A stretch of DNA of 64,000 nt from Opisthorchis felineus (GCA_004794785.1 SJOL01006485.1:683759-747758), one strand, 5' to 3'; counted from the first letter of the stretch, positions 12,201 through 24,977 are shown. The notes: generated by a model not told the origin, from the sequence alone. Numbers and translations: made by a program.

Positions 12201-13898
12201 CCACGACAAATATGGATTAACAGTATCTTAAAAAGTACCGACTTCTGCACCCAGTTTTTACCTTTGCAGTACGCACTATGATGCCCTGAAAATTATCTGG
12301 GTAACAATTCGGAATTGATCCTGAATTGAGCGGATATCTTCTATGGTCGATGTTTAATAATTTGGATGCTATGAACTGAACCGTAGCGGAGAAGACCGAG
12401 AAAAAAGGTTTGGCGTACTATAAAGGCACTCCCTCATCTTATTCTGGTTTATCAGTGAGGATTCCCCATAACTTAGGGCGAATCAACAGTATCACTTGTT
12501 GCTCACCTTTCTTCCTTGTAAGAATGTCAAGACACAATAGAGCCTTTGATCGAAAACTTAAAAAGCTACTCAGACATCTGTGGCGAAATCCAAGTCATTT
12601 CAAGGAAAGCTTGAAGCAACTGGAAGTGATTTTTCAGCGGACAAAATTAGAGCACATTTGGAAAGTTATACGAGAGCATGGAAAGGGAAAATGGAACAGA
12701 TAAAGTTCATGGTGGGTTTGGATTGTCAAGCCGGAAGCCGTAATATAAGACGATCAACTAAAAAGATAATTTTCCCGGGCTAAGCAGGGGTCAACAGAGC
12801 TGTAGTGTGAGTTAGAACCTTGACCGAAAGTTGGAAGTTGAAACGGCCTTTGGTAGGAAGGGATGAAGACAGTGTTCGGCATCTGATGTGACCCTCATAG
12901 AAAAGTTTTCATAAGTATTTCTGTGCTTGCTGACCAGAAAGTTGACAGGTAAATTCCGAGACACGCCACTGAACGTAGAAACATGTTTCAGGAGTGGGAC
13001 ACTGAGGCAAAAGGTTTTTTGAAGTAGTCCAGTACAACATAGAAACTGTAAACCCAGTATTGCAGGATATGGAAAGTGACAAACTTCAGGATGAAGTTGC
13101 AGAGTACCGTCAGCATTTTGAGCCTCACATTAGAAGACGCCAGTTTTCGGACGTTGATAAAAGTGAACTCAACATGAGGAGGGGTTGTCTGAGTTGACCA
13201 CCTCACGTAGATCACTATTGAAAATCTCGGAATGCGAATCTTATTGACAATGAGGAAGGGAAGGTTTCTGGACAGGTTGCTGTTTAACCTTTCCTGGATA
13301 AGTTAGAACTTTCTATCCTGCCACTTCATGAGGCTTCGTGAAAGTGAACGCTCCTGAAACCACCCAATGAATAAATAGAGTTCGGCCTGTAGATTCACAC
13401 TTTTTTCCGACCGAGCCCGAGTTCATGGGCATGTTTTTTGTGGATGAGAAAAAACAGAGGTAAGTGTGGTAATGACATACGAGGAGAAGAAAGATGGAGA
13501 AAAATAGCTCCCGTGAATATCCGGAGCACCACGGAAATTTAGCTATTCAGACTCTTAAACTGCGTCCGTTTATGAAAAGCCAGTCAAGACCTATCTCACT
13601 ATGACCTTCATATAGGACTTGCAACAACATCCTTCTGTCAACGCTGTCAAAAACAGTAATGCAGGCAAGGAGAGACATTTGAGTTATCCTGTTATTACAA
13701 TCAAGTAAAGAGATAATCTAATGCCTTGGGAAAGCTATAGCATCCAAAGTCGAACGTGATCGCTGGTAGACAAGCTGATAGGAATCATCAGTTAGCAGTG
13801 CGATTGTTCTTTCACTTAAGACGATTCTCCCAAACAGTTTAAAAAGTATAACTGTGCAAGTTGTTGGTCGGTACTTCGAGGAACCTTTGTTATCGAGT
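12201..13898. other. Intergenic DNA, no gene recognised
   Basis: There are short frames only, the longest being 97 codons at 12410-12703. It has a lysine/arginine-rich end but no recognisable domain or splice context. No repeats shared with the rest of the window were noticed. Confidence 0.45.
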
Positions 13899-14192
13899 TA
13901 ATGCACTACTCATAAGGTTGCTGGAAACTCCTCGACAGCCCACGACCGATCTCGCCCTTCTTGGGGCTCATCAGGCAGGTGCAGTCCTCGAGTTTCCCTC
14001 AACCCTATGAGTAGTGTATTACGTTCATATAATGTATCACGATATCTGGAATATCGTAGCAACTGAAACATGAGGCGGCCTGGTGCAGCACATTCAGTTG
14101 CTTAAAAACATCACAAACGATAGATTCAACTGGGTTCTAGGTGAGTCTCCAGTCAAAACCAAATTGGTATGCAAACGAGTGTATTTCACCAG
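13899..14192. repeat. Family I repeat: loop unit, centre and reversed arm
   Basis: The loop unit at 13899-14021 is a 123-bp foldback of its own. Its left end (13899-13930, core 'cactactcata') and right end (13990-14021, core 'tatgagtagtg') are inverted repeats of 32 bp with about 4 mismatches around a 59-bp loop. It is followed by the reversed centre module ('gcggcctggtgcagcacatt') and the reversed arm, which ends near 'gagtgtatttcacc'. The order is the right half of a larger palindrome. Confidence 0.8.
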
Positions 14193-15203
14193 CATTTGTT
14201 ACCATTTGTACTCCTTGCCTCCAACAAGCAGCATTTTTCTATCAACGGGACACTGGCAGTCACTGGATCGGCGAGGGTGCCGGTGCAGAATCTGAACGAC
14301 GCGAGCTCAGGACAACTGGATTTCCAAGCCTCGTGATCCCTGTACTTTTGGCGGTATGGGTGACAAATTCGAAGCAGGCGAAGGGGATGGGTTGGTTAGC
14401 TGTGCCAATGGATTCAGGATCAAGTTTGTCCAAGTCACTGTCAAGAAAACAACGTTTGGTACTGCTACCACACAGTTGCTTCGAAGTAATCCACGTCGTA
14501 CGGCCGTTCCCATTGCCAGGTATATATATATATATATCGTCCAGGTATTCAATATCTCTTTTCGTCGATTCTTTAGTTTCTTGGCCTCCACCTGGCCTCC
14601 CATCTGGTAAGCCTTCTCTTCCGTCCTCCTAAGTCGTTGAGTAGCGGTGATAAAAATTTGTCGTCCCTTACTTAAAGTGTCGCCACAGGGCCATACAAAC
14701 CCAAACAGAAGCTGGGATAATTAGTTAATCGGTGTTCACGATATATCGAAGGCGTGTGATAATGGAACACTGATGACTCAGTTGTGTCGCTTAGTTATTA
14801 GTTCCTACGCCTAAGCGCCCGTGAGGCTTTCCTTATGAAGGAGTTGCAGTTTGATTTTGAGCACACCCTTGGAGAAACGGTCAAATTGCAATGGCCGGAT
14901 TATCCAAGGAAGTATCCATACCAGATATATGTGTGGTGTTGACAGATACATAATCAGGTAGGGCACCAAGCCTAGTTAAGATGTGTAGGATAGTAACGAA
15001 TCTAAGGGACTGGAGAATGTAACAAATGAACCTTTTAAGGTCACCAGTAAGGAAAAAAGGATACCAGTGCAAGTTAGGATCTAGTGCAGTGAAGCTTCGG
15101 TCAGCGAATGAACAAGTAGCTTAGAGGAAGAATGCCTTTACAAGACGAATGGAACTCCCATCTGAGAATTCGTTATTCGAGAAGCCAGCCAGTACGTGAC
15201 CAC
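14193..15203. other. Intergenic DNA with a short (TA)n run
   Basis: A (TA) run of 17 bases lies at 14521-14537. The 163-codon frame at 14141-14632 starts inside the family I repeat, crosses the TA run and is matched by open frames on the opposite strand, so it is not accepted as a gene. Confidence 0.5.
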
Positions 15204-15560
15204 GTGATGTGGTTTCCGTGATTGAAGGATGAGCGGCGCTATGTCCTGTTCAAGTGAAAGCTAATCACACTGCTGCTCTGCCGCTCGTGGCCAAACGGTT
15301 AGGTGCTCAACCACTGGTCGGGTAGTCGCGAGTTCGAAACTCCCTACCGGAGCTTTGTGAGATGCGCAATGTTGATGACTCTCAATGATGATGAAACAGG
15401 TCCGCAGTGCCTCTCGACTTCGCTGACGGGATGAAACCTCAACTGCAAGAAAACACAACTGGTTTTCCCGGAATCTCAGCTGTATGTCTGTAGCATGACC
15501 TTGAGGACAAACTGTCAAAACAGTAAGTACCAACTCAAGTTGAATAGCGCCCAATCTATT
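15204..15560 (+). repeat. Second tRNA-like repeat family, copy 1
   Basis: The segment 'ccgtgattgaaggatgag' and onward repeats at the right edge of the window (63911 onward). Within it, TGGCCAAACGG (15288-15298) fits the A-box consensus fully. 'gagttcgaaactcc' (15330-15343) is a B-box-like site with small departures from consensus. No cloverleaf can be closed with confidence. It is best read as a tRNA-derived repeat; the 3' boundary near 15560 is a guess. Confidence 0.55.
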
Positions 15561-17826
15561 TGTACAGAATCAACTTCCACTTGTGAAAGCACAGTCAAAT
15601 TCAAAAGCCTCGCTTGTACCATGGACTACAAGGAACGTAATTTGGAGTGACGATACGATGAGTAAACAAGGTGCACTATCAAAAGTAATCTTTCCATAGA
15701 ATAGCGGAAACAGGCATTGACTACCTCTACTTATCTTCTCCTTCCCAACAGATATGGAGGATGACATGCTGACCGTCTTTGAAAAAACTTTCCAGAAAAG
15801 ACAGATACACAACACCCTCTCGAATAAACATTATACAAGACTAACAAGACTAACAAGACTAACAGTAGCTGTCCCTCTGACTTTAAGGTCAGGGTGAACG
15901 GAAGGTACATGGCAATAAACTCCGTGAACAACCACTTCGTCCTTCCCTGATAAACTTCGCGCGTTATACATTTAAAAACCCACCCTCCGTAAGTCCTGAC
16001 CGTTTCAGATTCTTTTTGTTACTAAGATGTCAAGTTTGAAGAATAGATTAGCTTATCCATGCGGTCTGTTTATTCATGTTCAGATTTGCAACACAGCAGT
16101 CTTGTTCCCTGTTGATTGATATTTATCCTCAATCACGCTAGTACACCAATGAAGCAATGAAAAGAACGAGATAACCTGTTCCCCAGAACAATCCGTCGGA
16201 TCCAGTGAGAAGTAGCAATCGTCCTTCGCTTTGAAAAAGAACCCTCTTCTATTGCACTTAACCATACTGAACGTAAACCTTCAAATCCCAAGAGCAGACT
16301 TAAAGAATGCACAAGTGTTTATCACACTGGAAGAGTGCGGCCCCTTTCACCGGGGAGATTATTGATGCTGTTCATGCTGAAGTAGTTCTTCCTGCTACAT
16401 TAAAATGCGAACGATTTTGCTCTGCAACGTTGTTCGGCTGCAATGTAGTTTAATGGAATATTCCATCTATGTGAACTGTTCGGACACATCTAGCTAGTGC
16501 GCTCCGACTGTTTGCCAGTCTTTAGACTACCGAATATAGGCTCATTCATCATAACTCACGGGATGGTTTGTGGTTTTGAACTGAGGGATCAACAACCACT
16601 TTGTTGTCTCAACCAACTTGTCTTCACTTCCCATGCTCTCGTTAGCTAGTAGCGTACACAAAGTATCTTACAATTTTTACCTCGATTTCCATGCTCGCTA
16701 TCATGAACTGGAAGCGAAACTAGATCTCTGGGGGGCGTTGTCCATCTGCCTTCTAATAGGACAATTTAATGTGACAAGGGAGCTGCGACATTCAGTGTAC
16801 TGTGGACTGACTGGTCAAGAATCACTGTGTCATGAACTGCTCTGCTTGTATAGGTAAACGAATCTGACAGAAATCGATATGCAATAGATTTATTGCCCTG
16901 AACTGACTGTGATGAATTGTGACGGAATTTCACTGGATTCTCCTAATAATAAACCTTTTATTTCAACAACTATTGGTTTTGAACATATGTCTATCGCAGA
17001 AGAGGTGTGTAAGTTATTTCCTGAGTGCATCATCAACAGCACAAAGCCATACATACGCATCAATAGTGCGAATCGCTTGACACACTTCCATAGTTTGATG
17101 CCGTGTGAATGCACATCTGAATTAGACGAGAACGTCAAACTGTATGTATAGCAACCACTGACGGGCCGGTCGAATTTGGTCATACCGGAGGTGGGAACGC
17201 GGTAGACAGTGGTAATCTGACTTTCATAGGTGAATTACATTGTACAATAAGATACAGTTTGCGTTCATCATCTACTTTTTATTGCAGGGGTGTATGAATG
17301 GTGATTTGCGATCGAATTTACTGTGGAAATCTCCTACGTATTGGTCGATCGGGACGTCCAAAGCGTTAGCTCTAGCGAGCCGTCATGTGAGGAGAGCGCC
17401 GTAGAGTGGATTAAGTATACCATATCTAATATATACATATAGAATTTATAAGAGTTGTTGATGTTCATTTCATTCATCATAGACCAGTAAGAATCGTGAA
17501 ATGATATCCTTCAACTGAACGCCCCACCTCAACTGAAGGCTAACTCATATCTCATATCTCTCTTATATATTCGAGAATGAGGTTGTAGGTCCACACTTAT
17601 GGTACCAAATCGTATATACTTCTCTGTCATCCAAAGCACTGTACTCAATGAGTGATGCTCATTTTTTCTCACTTAAAGCGAAATAAAGTTTTGACCAAGT
17701 AGTTGAGGCTAATTAGACACTATCTGCCCAATTAAACTGTGATTCTGCTCACACCGAGTGGAAGATTGCCATCGAATCAGGGGGTGAAATAACACGGGTT
17801 TTTAATGATTTGGTCGGATGTGAAGT
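15561..17826. other. Intergenic DNA, no gene recognised
   Basis: It contains a small 9-bp-unit minisatellite (15837-15865) and nothing else I can name. Open frames at 16890-17183 are open on both strands at once, which argues for chance. Confidence 0.5.
15837..15865. repeat. Short minisatellite, about three copies of a 9-bp unit
   Basis: The unit 'actaacaag' repeats about three times in tandem without mismatches, followed by a partial copy. It is short enough to be polymerase slippage. Confidence 0.8.
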
Positions 17827-18130
17827 TACTCATTTGCACACCAATTTGGGTTTCACGGGGCGCTCAAAAGAATCTCAGCTGAATCACCAATTTATGATAT
17901 TTCACCTGAATGTGCTGCATTAACGCCACCTCATGTCTCATTTGGTACCATATTCGAGATATGGCAGTATGGTTTCGTGAAGAAAGCCGCTCATAATTTT
18001 GCTGGAAACTCTTCGACGGCCCATGGCTGACTTCGCCCTTCTTTGTGGCTCATCAGATAGACACAGTCCCCGAGTGCTCGTTAACCCTGAATTTTACTTG
18101 AAACTAAATTGTTGGAAATTCGCCAAATAC
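17827..18130. repeat. Family I repeat: arm, centre, loop unit
   Basis: The order is the forward arm ('actcatttgcacaccaattt'), then the centre ('gaatgtgctgc' to 'cgagatatggc'), then the loop unit ('ctggaaactcttcgacggcc' to 'gttaaccct'), then the linker 'ttttacttgaa'. This is the left half of the palindrome whose right half is represented at 13899-14192. Confidence 0.8.
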
Positions 18131-20532
18131 TTTTTGTTCGGTTAAACCAAGTTAAAAAGTAATTTGAGATGATGAAATGCCCCAGATACTAATGGGTGCA
18201 ATCATTCATGGAAATGGACGTTTCCGCGGGAGAAGGACTCAATTTTCAACACTTACGTTACTCGCTTGCCACACTTCAGCACAAATCTTTTTCAAGAGAA
18301 TCTCCTATTCAAACACCGTCAAGGTGGAGAATATGTCGTGTTATCTAAAAATTAACAGCAGAATATTATGATAAACCGTCAGCCATTGTTATGCAAGTAC
18401 GAATGTATTGTAAAATTGTACTGCCACTTGAGCTAATGCCCGACCATTTTTCTTTACGAAACCGCCCCACAGAAGACCTACTGCTAGCTTCTCACGACAG
18501 ACAGTAAGTAGTCTTAACTTATTCTCTCTGTTCTGACGCGTACTTTGATCAGTCGACCCAATCTGGGTTACTGTGAGCTCACTAGTCGTGTCGACTAGAA
18601 CACAATCCTATTTAAGGTTATACAGTTGAAAGACAGCAAACCAGTACCTTGTAAAGCCAATGAATTTGGACAGTTTGTCAGTCATATCAGTCTATCTCCA
18701 AAATAACAGCAACAGGAAGTGAGTTGGACAATATGAAAATTACGTCAACCCCCACCGCTACACTGAGCCGTCATGCAATGGATAATCTCACCGGACTATG
18801 GTGTACTCCTGAGCGATTGAGACCTCCGGTCTGAGAGATCATGGATAGGATTACTGCACCAAACAGAGTGATCAGGACGGAGAAAAGACTGATATGCTAT
18901 GCTAACGGTACGTGATAACCAGAAAATTCAGAGTATGAAGGATGCGCTTAGTTGACGTTGAGGCGGAAGACAAGGAAATAGCTACGCAGATTTCAGTTAA
19001 TAGGAGACGAGCTGGACGCAAGTTCCTTCGGAAAAGCAGCATTTGGCGTGAAAAATGTTTAAGTAGATAACTCAAAGTCCGTCACCTCAGATGTGTTAGA
19101 CAGGGGTCCTGCATATATCTCAGGTAAGTTCCTATAGTTGCTGGAAGAATGGGGGAATGCGGTTGTTATGTCCAACAACGCCGGGACTTCACACTTGACC
19201 GACTGGGTCAGGTGACCGAGGGAATATTTCCTGCGAGTGCATAACTAGGTAAATCTCAAATCGTTGCACAGACGTTATTTTAATCGTTATACGTTTACCC
19301 ATAGTTGACAAATTATGTGATGTCAACTAGGATGCTAGATTAATCAAACGCGGTGCCTAAGAATGCGAATTATAAGTGGCTCCTGTTTTGAACAGCTGTA
19401 TTGCGTGTTACTCGCACGACTTTTCGCACGAACATCAAAGGTGATATTATATACGAGTGAAGGTATGGATAAAACTGACCACAGTTTGCCCGCTTTTGCG
19501 AGTATGATGGTGCAAAGCTTTGTAAACAAACAGCAGAGCCCATAAAGCTACTCTCTCCACTCATCTCATACGGCCGTATGGCCAGGCACAACAGTCCCAA
19601 GGGATATGCTTTTTTACAGCTGTCCTATGTAGGCTACAGCTGCAAAATACAGCCTGAATCCCTTTTCGTTTAGTGCATATCGGGCAGCCAGTACTGAAAA
19701 AAAACGCAATTTAAAAAGTTCCGGCTTTCGTTAAATCACAGTCTATCCTCGTTTTATCGTCATTCCTTGTAATGCTTCTGAGATTCCGCGCAACGTTCTT
19801 ATGGTGCAGCGGCAGTGTTATGCTCTCAATGCCATGATTTATGTCCTTCTTTGGGCAGTTTAGGCTTCGACCTTCAGCTTGACCAAACACCTAGAAGAAA
19901 TGCTTGCTTCTCACAGTACGGCAACAAAGGTAGTAGCATTGAAAGTTTTGTAAATTTCATGTTCCTGTTGTTTCCTTGACCACCGGCTTTGAATGAGCAC
20001 AGACAAACTCTATCGCTTTATGGTCTCATCGTAATGAAGGGAGAGTAAGACAAGTAAGGCAGAAGGATTATGCTCATCCAATTAGTTGAGGCCACAAGTA
20101 ATATCCCCTGCAATCGGTCAGTCTGGTTAAGACGATAACCAAGCTTTTGTGAGCATAGATGAACAACTGTCAAACGATAAAAAGACGTGCATTTGCATGA
20201 TATGCTAGTTAGAGACAGAATACCAATAGATCAGCATTCAAGGTCATAAAAAACTTGAGTACTCAATTTTGATGTGTTCTAGTTGATGAACTGTTGGGGG
20301 TGATGCTGCTTCAACCAGTTAATGTAAGGCGATATCAGAGTACGGCTTGTCTAAAAAGAGCATGACCATAAAAATTCGTAGTACCGAGGGTGATACAAGT
20401 TGAGCATGATAGAATATTCATTTTTCGGGGTAGGGCTTACTGGGCAGAACAATCCTTCGTGTTTTTCGAGGAGCGTTACACTAATATGCGGTCAAAAGGG
20501 ACCAGAATTATGGTGAAATATGAATTTAAAAT
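18131..20532. other. Intergenic DNA, no gene recognised
   Basis: No supported coding or RNA feature. Small frames at 19344-19600 are open on both strands and are treated as chance. Confidence 0.5.
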
Positions 20533-20680
20533 ATTTACGAGAATGATGTTAACGTGAAGTCTACAAATTCCACGACCACCACCAACTAAGCAAAAATGGT
20601 CCAGCAGGTTTCAACTGTCTGTGACGCTGTTTGACTGGGAGGTCCTGACAGGCAGGCCAGTCAATCCGGTTGAATTTTTT
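20533..20680 (-). repeat. Family II fragment
   Basis: The run 'ctacaaattccacgaccacc', then 'gcaaaaatggtccagcagg', then 'ctgggaggtcctgacaggca' is colinear with 60560-60660 and with the reverse complement of 11995-12095. It holds only the inner part of family II, without the termini or the tRNA-like segment. Confidence 0.7.
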
Positions 20681-22467
20681 ATTCGGTGGACTTCGTTAAA
20701 TCGTCCTGAATGTGTTCGGTAAGTGCTTGAATGGCATCTTACCCCCGATTTATGGAAGCCGCCTGCTTGACTTTGGATCTTAGCCGTGTATATTTGTACA
20801 CTGTGTGTGTTCGCTTGGCGCACGCATGCTCCACCGGGTTGATACTGTTACTGTACGTTAGCCGGTCCGATAGCTTTTGGTGGGAAAAATGCGCTCAGCC
20901 CTTCAGAAGCTGATAAGTTCGAGTAACTGCCTTATCTAGTTGAGGTGTCCTATCTTTCTGTCTACTCATATCAACAGGCAACAATGCTTGTTCCAAAGAT
21001 GGTGGATCAAAATTCTGGGCGCCCATCCATATTGTTGGTTAGTTCAGCGTTAGTGCTGAGATCACTTTAAATTCATCCGAGGGTAAATCAAACCTTTGTG
21101 AACAGCGTCGGTAGGTCCATTCACACCATAGAACGAGAAACTTTGTAACATTACTAGAGTGTTATAAAATAAACTGCCCTCAGTTTAGTCCGTATGTCTT
21201 AAACCGAAGCTTTTATTGCTTAGAGTTAGCAAAGCAAATATATCATCATTCATGACGGAAGGAAGATCCTAATGGATGAACACAACTCATGGAAGTGGAA
21301 CGGATATGATAATCGTGTGAGAATCAATTCCAGCCGAGGAGAAGACCTTCTTAGTCTGTCGAATGAGCTACTGAGCAACAGTTATCGGCCTTTACGAACA
21401 GGATGCGTATACTTGGATACTAGGACGAATATCACAGCCAGTAGACCTGGAGTCAGAAGTCACACCCGACAAACTTAGCTATTGAAGGTCAATATGTTGT
21501 TATCCCATGTTCTTGTTGTCTCTCGTTCCGCGAACAGGTCAGGAGATGGAATAGTTTAGCAGGACAAAGTAGACGTTCGTGCTTCTTAGTCCGTCAGAAG
21601 TTCCCGTCTTATCATACTGGTACACTGAGTGTACACTGTTGCAAGTCTGTAACCCAAAATCCAATCGATCACTGGTGTAAAACGGGAATAGTGGATACTC
21701 GGACAAAATATCATCCAGATACAGAGCCAAAATATCTGGAGCCTTTCACAGGGGGGTCTGAGATGAAAGGATTGGACTTTATCACTGAAACATTCCCCAA
21801 ACTTGCGTTGCCCGACACATATGGAGTGATCTTATGATTCCGTGGGTCCAATCCTCCACTTTTCGTTGATTTTTCTTCACTGCTCTCAAGCCACATCATT
21901 GTAAACTCTGTATTCGTTTAACGAGTTTCCTGTCACCTACTGGCTTAAAATTGCTCAGTTTCCTCCACCTCTAGTTCAGCTGTTGACAACAACACTGATG
22001 TTCATGTAGTTTCGTCACGGAAGGAACAAAAAACGTCCTGTTGTCACATAAGCTTGTTTCCTACCGGAGTTCATCTGGGAAAAAACTAATTAATGGTGAT
22101 CTAGATATCAAGGGCTGATGGTCACCATATAAGTTCAGCTCGCTGTGCTAGATTGTATGAAGCGTGGATGTTTATAAACACTGTCTGCATCCAGTATTTT
22201 CTTCTCAAGAAATTCAGATTTTATCATTCGCTCAGAAAAGTTTCTTTGTACACCAGATGGCAAACGAAATCTCACCATTCTAGTACAGATATCATACTGT
22301 ACGGTTCGTATCGGTTACGTTTCCACGAGGGAACACTTGCCCTTGACAGTGCGATCCATCATATTTTGGAGGCATTTCCTCAGATTTGTCACCGAGATAA
22401 GAAGATTTGGAGCTATTCACCATTTTGTCATCTTTTTATTCTGTGTACAACTCCGACACTGGAAGGA
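20681..22467. other. Intergenic DNA, no gene recognised
   Basis: Only short frames are present, and I see no domain or repeat match. Confidence 0.5.
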
Positions 22468-22830
22468 ACACTGAAAACTCTTCGACGGCCCAAGACCAGT
22501 TTTGCCCTTCTTTGGGCTCATCAGGTAGGCGTAGTCCCCAAGTTTCTGTCAAGCTTGAACCCAAATCGCGAAACGCGCTCATTTGCACACCAATTTGGTT
22601 CTCACGGGAGACTTGCTTGAATCCCAGCTAAGTCCCTCATTTATGATATTCTTCAACCTAGTTGAGTAGTATTTCTTCATGAAAATAGACTGTCAAACCA
22701 GACCAACTGAACCATGAAACAGCCTTTGTACAGCACATTCAGGTGAGCGATATCATAAACGGCAGATTCAGCTGCAATTCAGTTCAGTCCCCAGTGAAAA
22801 AAATAGTGTGCAAGTGAGTGTGCTGTGCGA
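22468..22830. repeat. Family I repeat: loop unit plus an inverted pair of arms
   Basis: The loop unit ('ctgaaaactcttcgacggcc' to 'aagtttctgtcaagcttgaa') is followed directly by a forward arm (about 22580-22665), a shortened centre, and a reversed arm that ends at 'gtgagtgtgct'. A 155-codon frame at 22153-22620 runs into this repeat and is not accepted as a gene. Confidence 0.75.
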
Positions 22831-24425
22831 ACCCATACTCTACTTCGGACAAAGGTAAACTAGTTCTGTCCTGATTCGGTTAACTGTTCGGTTCACAAAA
22901 TCCATAAGGAACTAATAGGAAGTTAAATAGCACATTATTTTTATAGAAAGGTTTGCTTCTATTTTCGTAAGGGCTCAATTTTCTGACATCACTAGATGCC
23001 TTCGTAGGGGGCGTAGTTGCCGGAGAGGCATCCTCAGTATTATTTTAGTTAGCGATGTTTGTGTGAAAATCTCTTCTGGAAGCTAACAACCTCCAACTTT
23101 TTTAGGGAATTCTTGGTCCTTACTCATTGTTCCTGCTGGCTGAGTCAAGTGAACCAAACTTGTAGCCATCTTTCGGCTCAAACTAATGAAGCACACTCAG
23201 TTGCTCAATTAAGGTAGCTAGGATATCCCTTAACTAAGGTACGTGAAAGCATTGAATGCGATAAGAAAGGACTAATGTTGAGGATGACTCGTGATTTGTG
23301 TCAATATAACATTTGCTGCAGACCTTTTTTATAGCAAAATCGCATTTGTATGTATGCATATCTGCGGCATATATAATGTGTCAGGAACGAACTTCATCGT
23401 TCGCCGTCGAGACAGTCCGTTTCATGCGTTTCCCCTTGTCTATAGTCTTTGTAAAAATGTTCCGCTTTGTTGAACCCACCTTTTATTCTGTACACAGGCG
23501 TATTTTTCAAACAGAAAGCAACTTCAATTCAAACTGAGCAATCCAGATTCATTTGGTATGGGTGAAAAGATGAGCCCGACAGTTCGCCCTTTCACTTCTC
23601 AATTCCAGGTTTGCCAACTCTTGATAGTCTACTCTCTCCTCCTATTCTGAATAAGCAAATCACCACAGAGCAAATATGGTGATTGGTTAGCTAGAAAGTG
23701 TATGCGTACTAAACCTATATCGTTCTGCTTACTAGTAAGTGACCAGGTATAGTAGATAGTCGTTCGACCGTCGAAGTCATCCATATTGTGATAAGCTCAC
23801 CAAAAAAGGACATCATTTCGGCATTTTGGAAATGGGAAGCTACGTCCCCAATCTGTTCTGTCTTATCTGGCATTGGAACACGGTAACAGTTTACTAGGGC
23901 CTAACTGAGAGAGACATAGTGTCATGCACAGGTCAGTTTTGATCCCTTTTGCAAAACCAAGTAGATGCTTCGAGAAGCAGGAGTTTGTTGTTCAGAATCC
24001 TACCCAGTCAAATGAATGTACCTTTGAGTTATTTTCGGCAGTACCGCGTGTTTCGTGCAGATGTCGGACAAGGAATTTCACAGCGTTAGGCTTGCAGTTC
24101 TGTTAATAGGCTTTCCTATGTGAACCCCGGGGTCTTGTTACGCAGGTAACACAATACGTTAGTTTTCTGCTACCGATTGGTCACTTCACTGGCATTCCTC
24201 GGCCTAGCACTGTGGCACAAAGCCGAAGCCACCTTGACTTATTGACTCATGTGTCGTTTACCCATTATCGTGATGCTTTCCTTAGTGCCTCGGAGGTAGT
24301 AGACCGCACAAAGAACGCTAAACTCATATGGTGGGAGCACCTATTATTCTGCCAATCTAACTCTACTCAGAATATATTATTTCCACTCAGGTGGATTCAG
24401 ATAGAATGAAATCAGCCGGTGCGAT
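22831..24425. other. Upstream intergenic DNA
   Basis: No gene or repeat is recognised. It ends where the CpG-dense promoter block of the zinc-finger gene begins. The 65-codon frame at 24212-24409 has no recognisable domain. Confidence 0.5.
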
Positions 24426-24479
24426 TTGAGGGCAACCGCCTCGCCACTCCGGCTGTTCGGGATAGTTGGGCGTGGTGGA

Positions 24480-24485
24480 CACGTG
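24480..24485. promoter_or_regulatory. E-box CACGTG
   Basis: A canonical palindromic E-box, the type bound by MYC/MAX/USF family bHLH factors, lies at the upstream edge of the CpG block. One hexamer alone is weak evidence. Confidence 0.35.
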
Positions 24486-24791
24486 AAATCACACAATGGC
24501 GTACTTCTCAACCGGCGTTTGAGGCAAATGCGCACAAGTCCCACCAACAGAGGTGGTGTTAACGCCCTAATCCCACGCGCTTGCTACCGTCTTGGCAGCA
24601 AACGAGTGTTTCCTCTGCGTGTCCCACCAATTTCAGGTCATGAGGTCCCCTTGCAGCAGATAGGGACACGTTTGGTGGTGGTCTGTCTGGCGCTGCGTGT
24701 GTGTGCGTGTAGCGAGCGCGCGTTAAACAATGAGGTTCACATACAGGCTAGTCTAACTGCGATCTGAATAGCTGCTTTCCACTCGCAGTCA

Positions 24792-24838
24792 ACGCATGCG
24801 CGCACGCGTCTCTCGCTCTTTCTGGCGCGCGCATGCCC
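24792..24838. promoter_or_regulatory. Paired NRF-1-like near-palindromes
   Basis: ACGCATGCGC (24792-24801) and GCGCATGCCC (24829-24838) each differ by one base from the NRF-1 core GCGCATGCGC. They lie 37 bp apart in the most CpG-dense part of the block. NRF-1 sites are typical of TATA-less CpG promoters in animals; use of this site in flatworms is assumed, not shown. Confidence 0.4.
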
Positions 24839-24919
24839 TGCGGGTAATCAATACGGTCCGCGCGCGCGACCAAGTGCGGCCGCCTAAGCTCAGCGAGCGA
24901 CGAAGGAGACCACAGTTGT

Positions 24920-24948
24920 TGATTGGTTAGTGTTGGTAGACCAATGAG
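24920..24948. promoter_or_regulatory. Two CCAAT boxes in opposite orientation
   Basis: TGATTGGTTA (24920-24929) is the reverse of TAACCAATCA and fits the NF-Y consensus. AGACCAATGAG (24938-24948) fits it on the + strand. They lie about 19 bp apart centre to centre, at -240 to -210 relative to the ATG. 'ttggtagaccaa' within the pair is itself palindromic. Confidence 0.5.
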
Positions 24949-24960
24949 TGGCGAAAAACC

Positions 24961-24977
24961 TGACCAGCGCCTGGTCA
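24961..24977. promoter_or_regulatory. Perfect 7-3-7 palindrome in the promoter
   Basis: TGACCAG, then CGC, then CTGGTCA is an exact inverted repeat. Read as nuclear-receptor half-sites (TGGTCA-like), it is an everted pair spaced by 5 bases. It may equally bind another dimeric factor; no assignment is claimed. Confidence 0.4.

Noticed and set aside
14141..14632. 163-codon + strand frame
   Set aside because: It begins in a family I arm, crosses a TA run, and is mirrored by open frames on the opposite strand.
15839..15862. Telomere-like or functional minisatellite
   Set aside because: The 9-bp unit is repeated only about three times and does not match a telomere motif.
22153..22620. 155-codon + strand frame
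   Set aside because: Its second half is family I loop-unit and arm sequence found in non-coding form elsewhere; no domain is visible in the first half.
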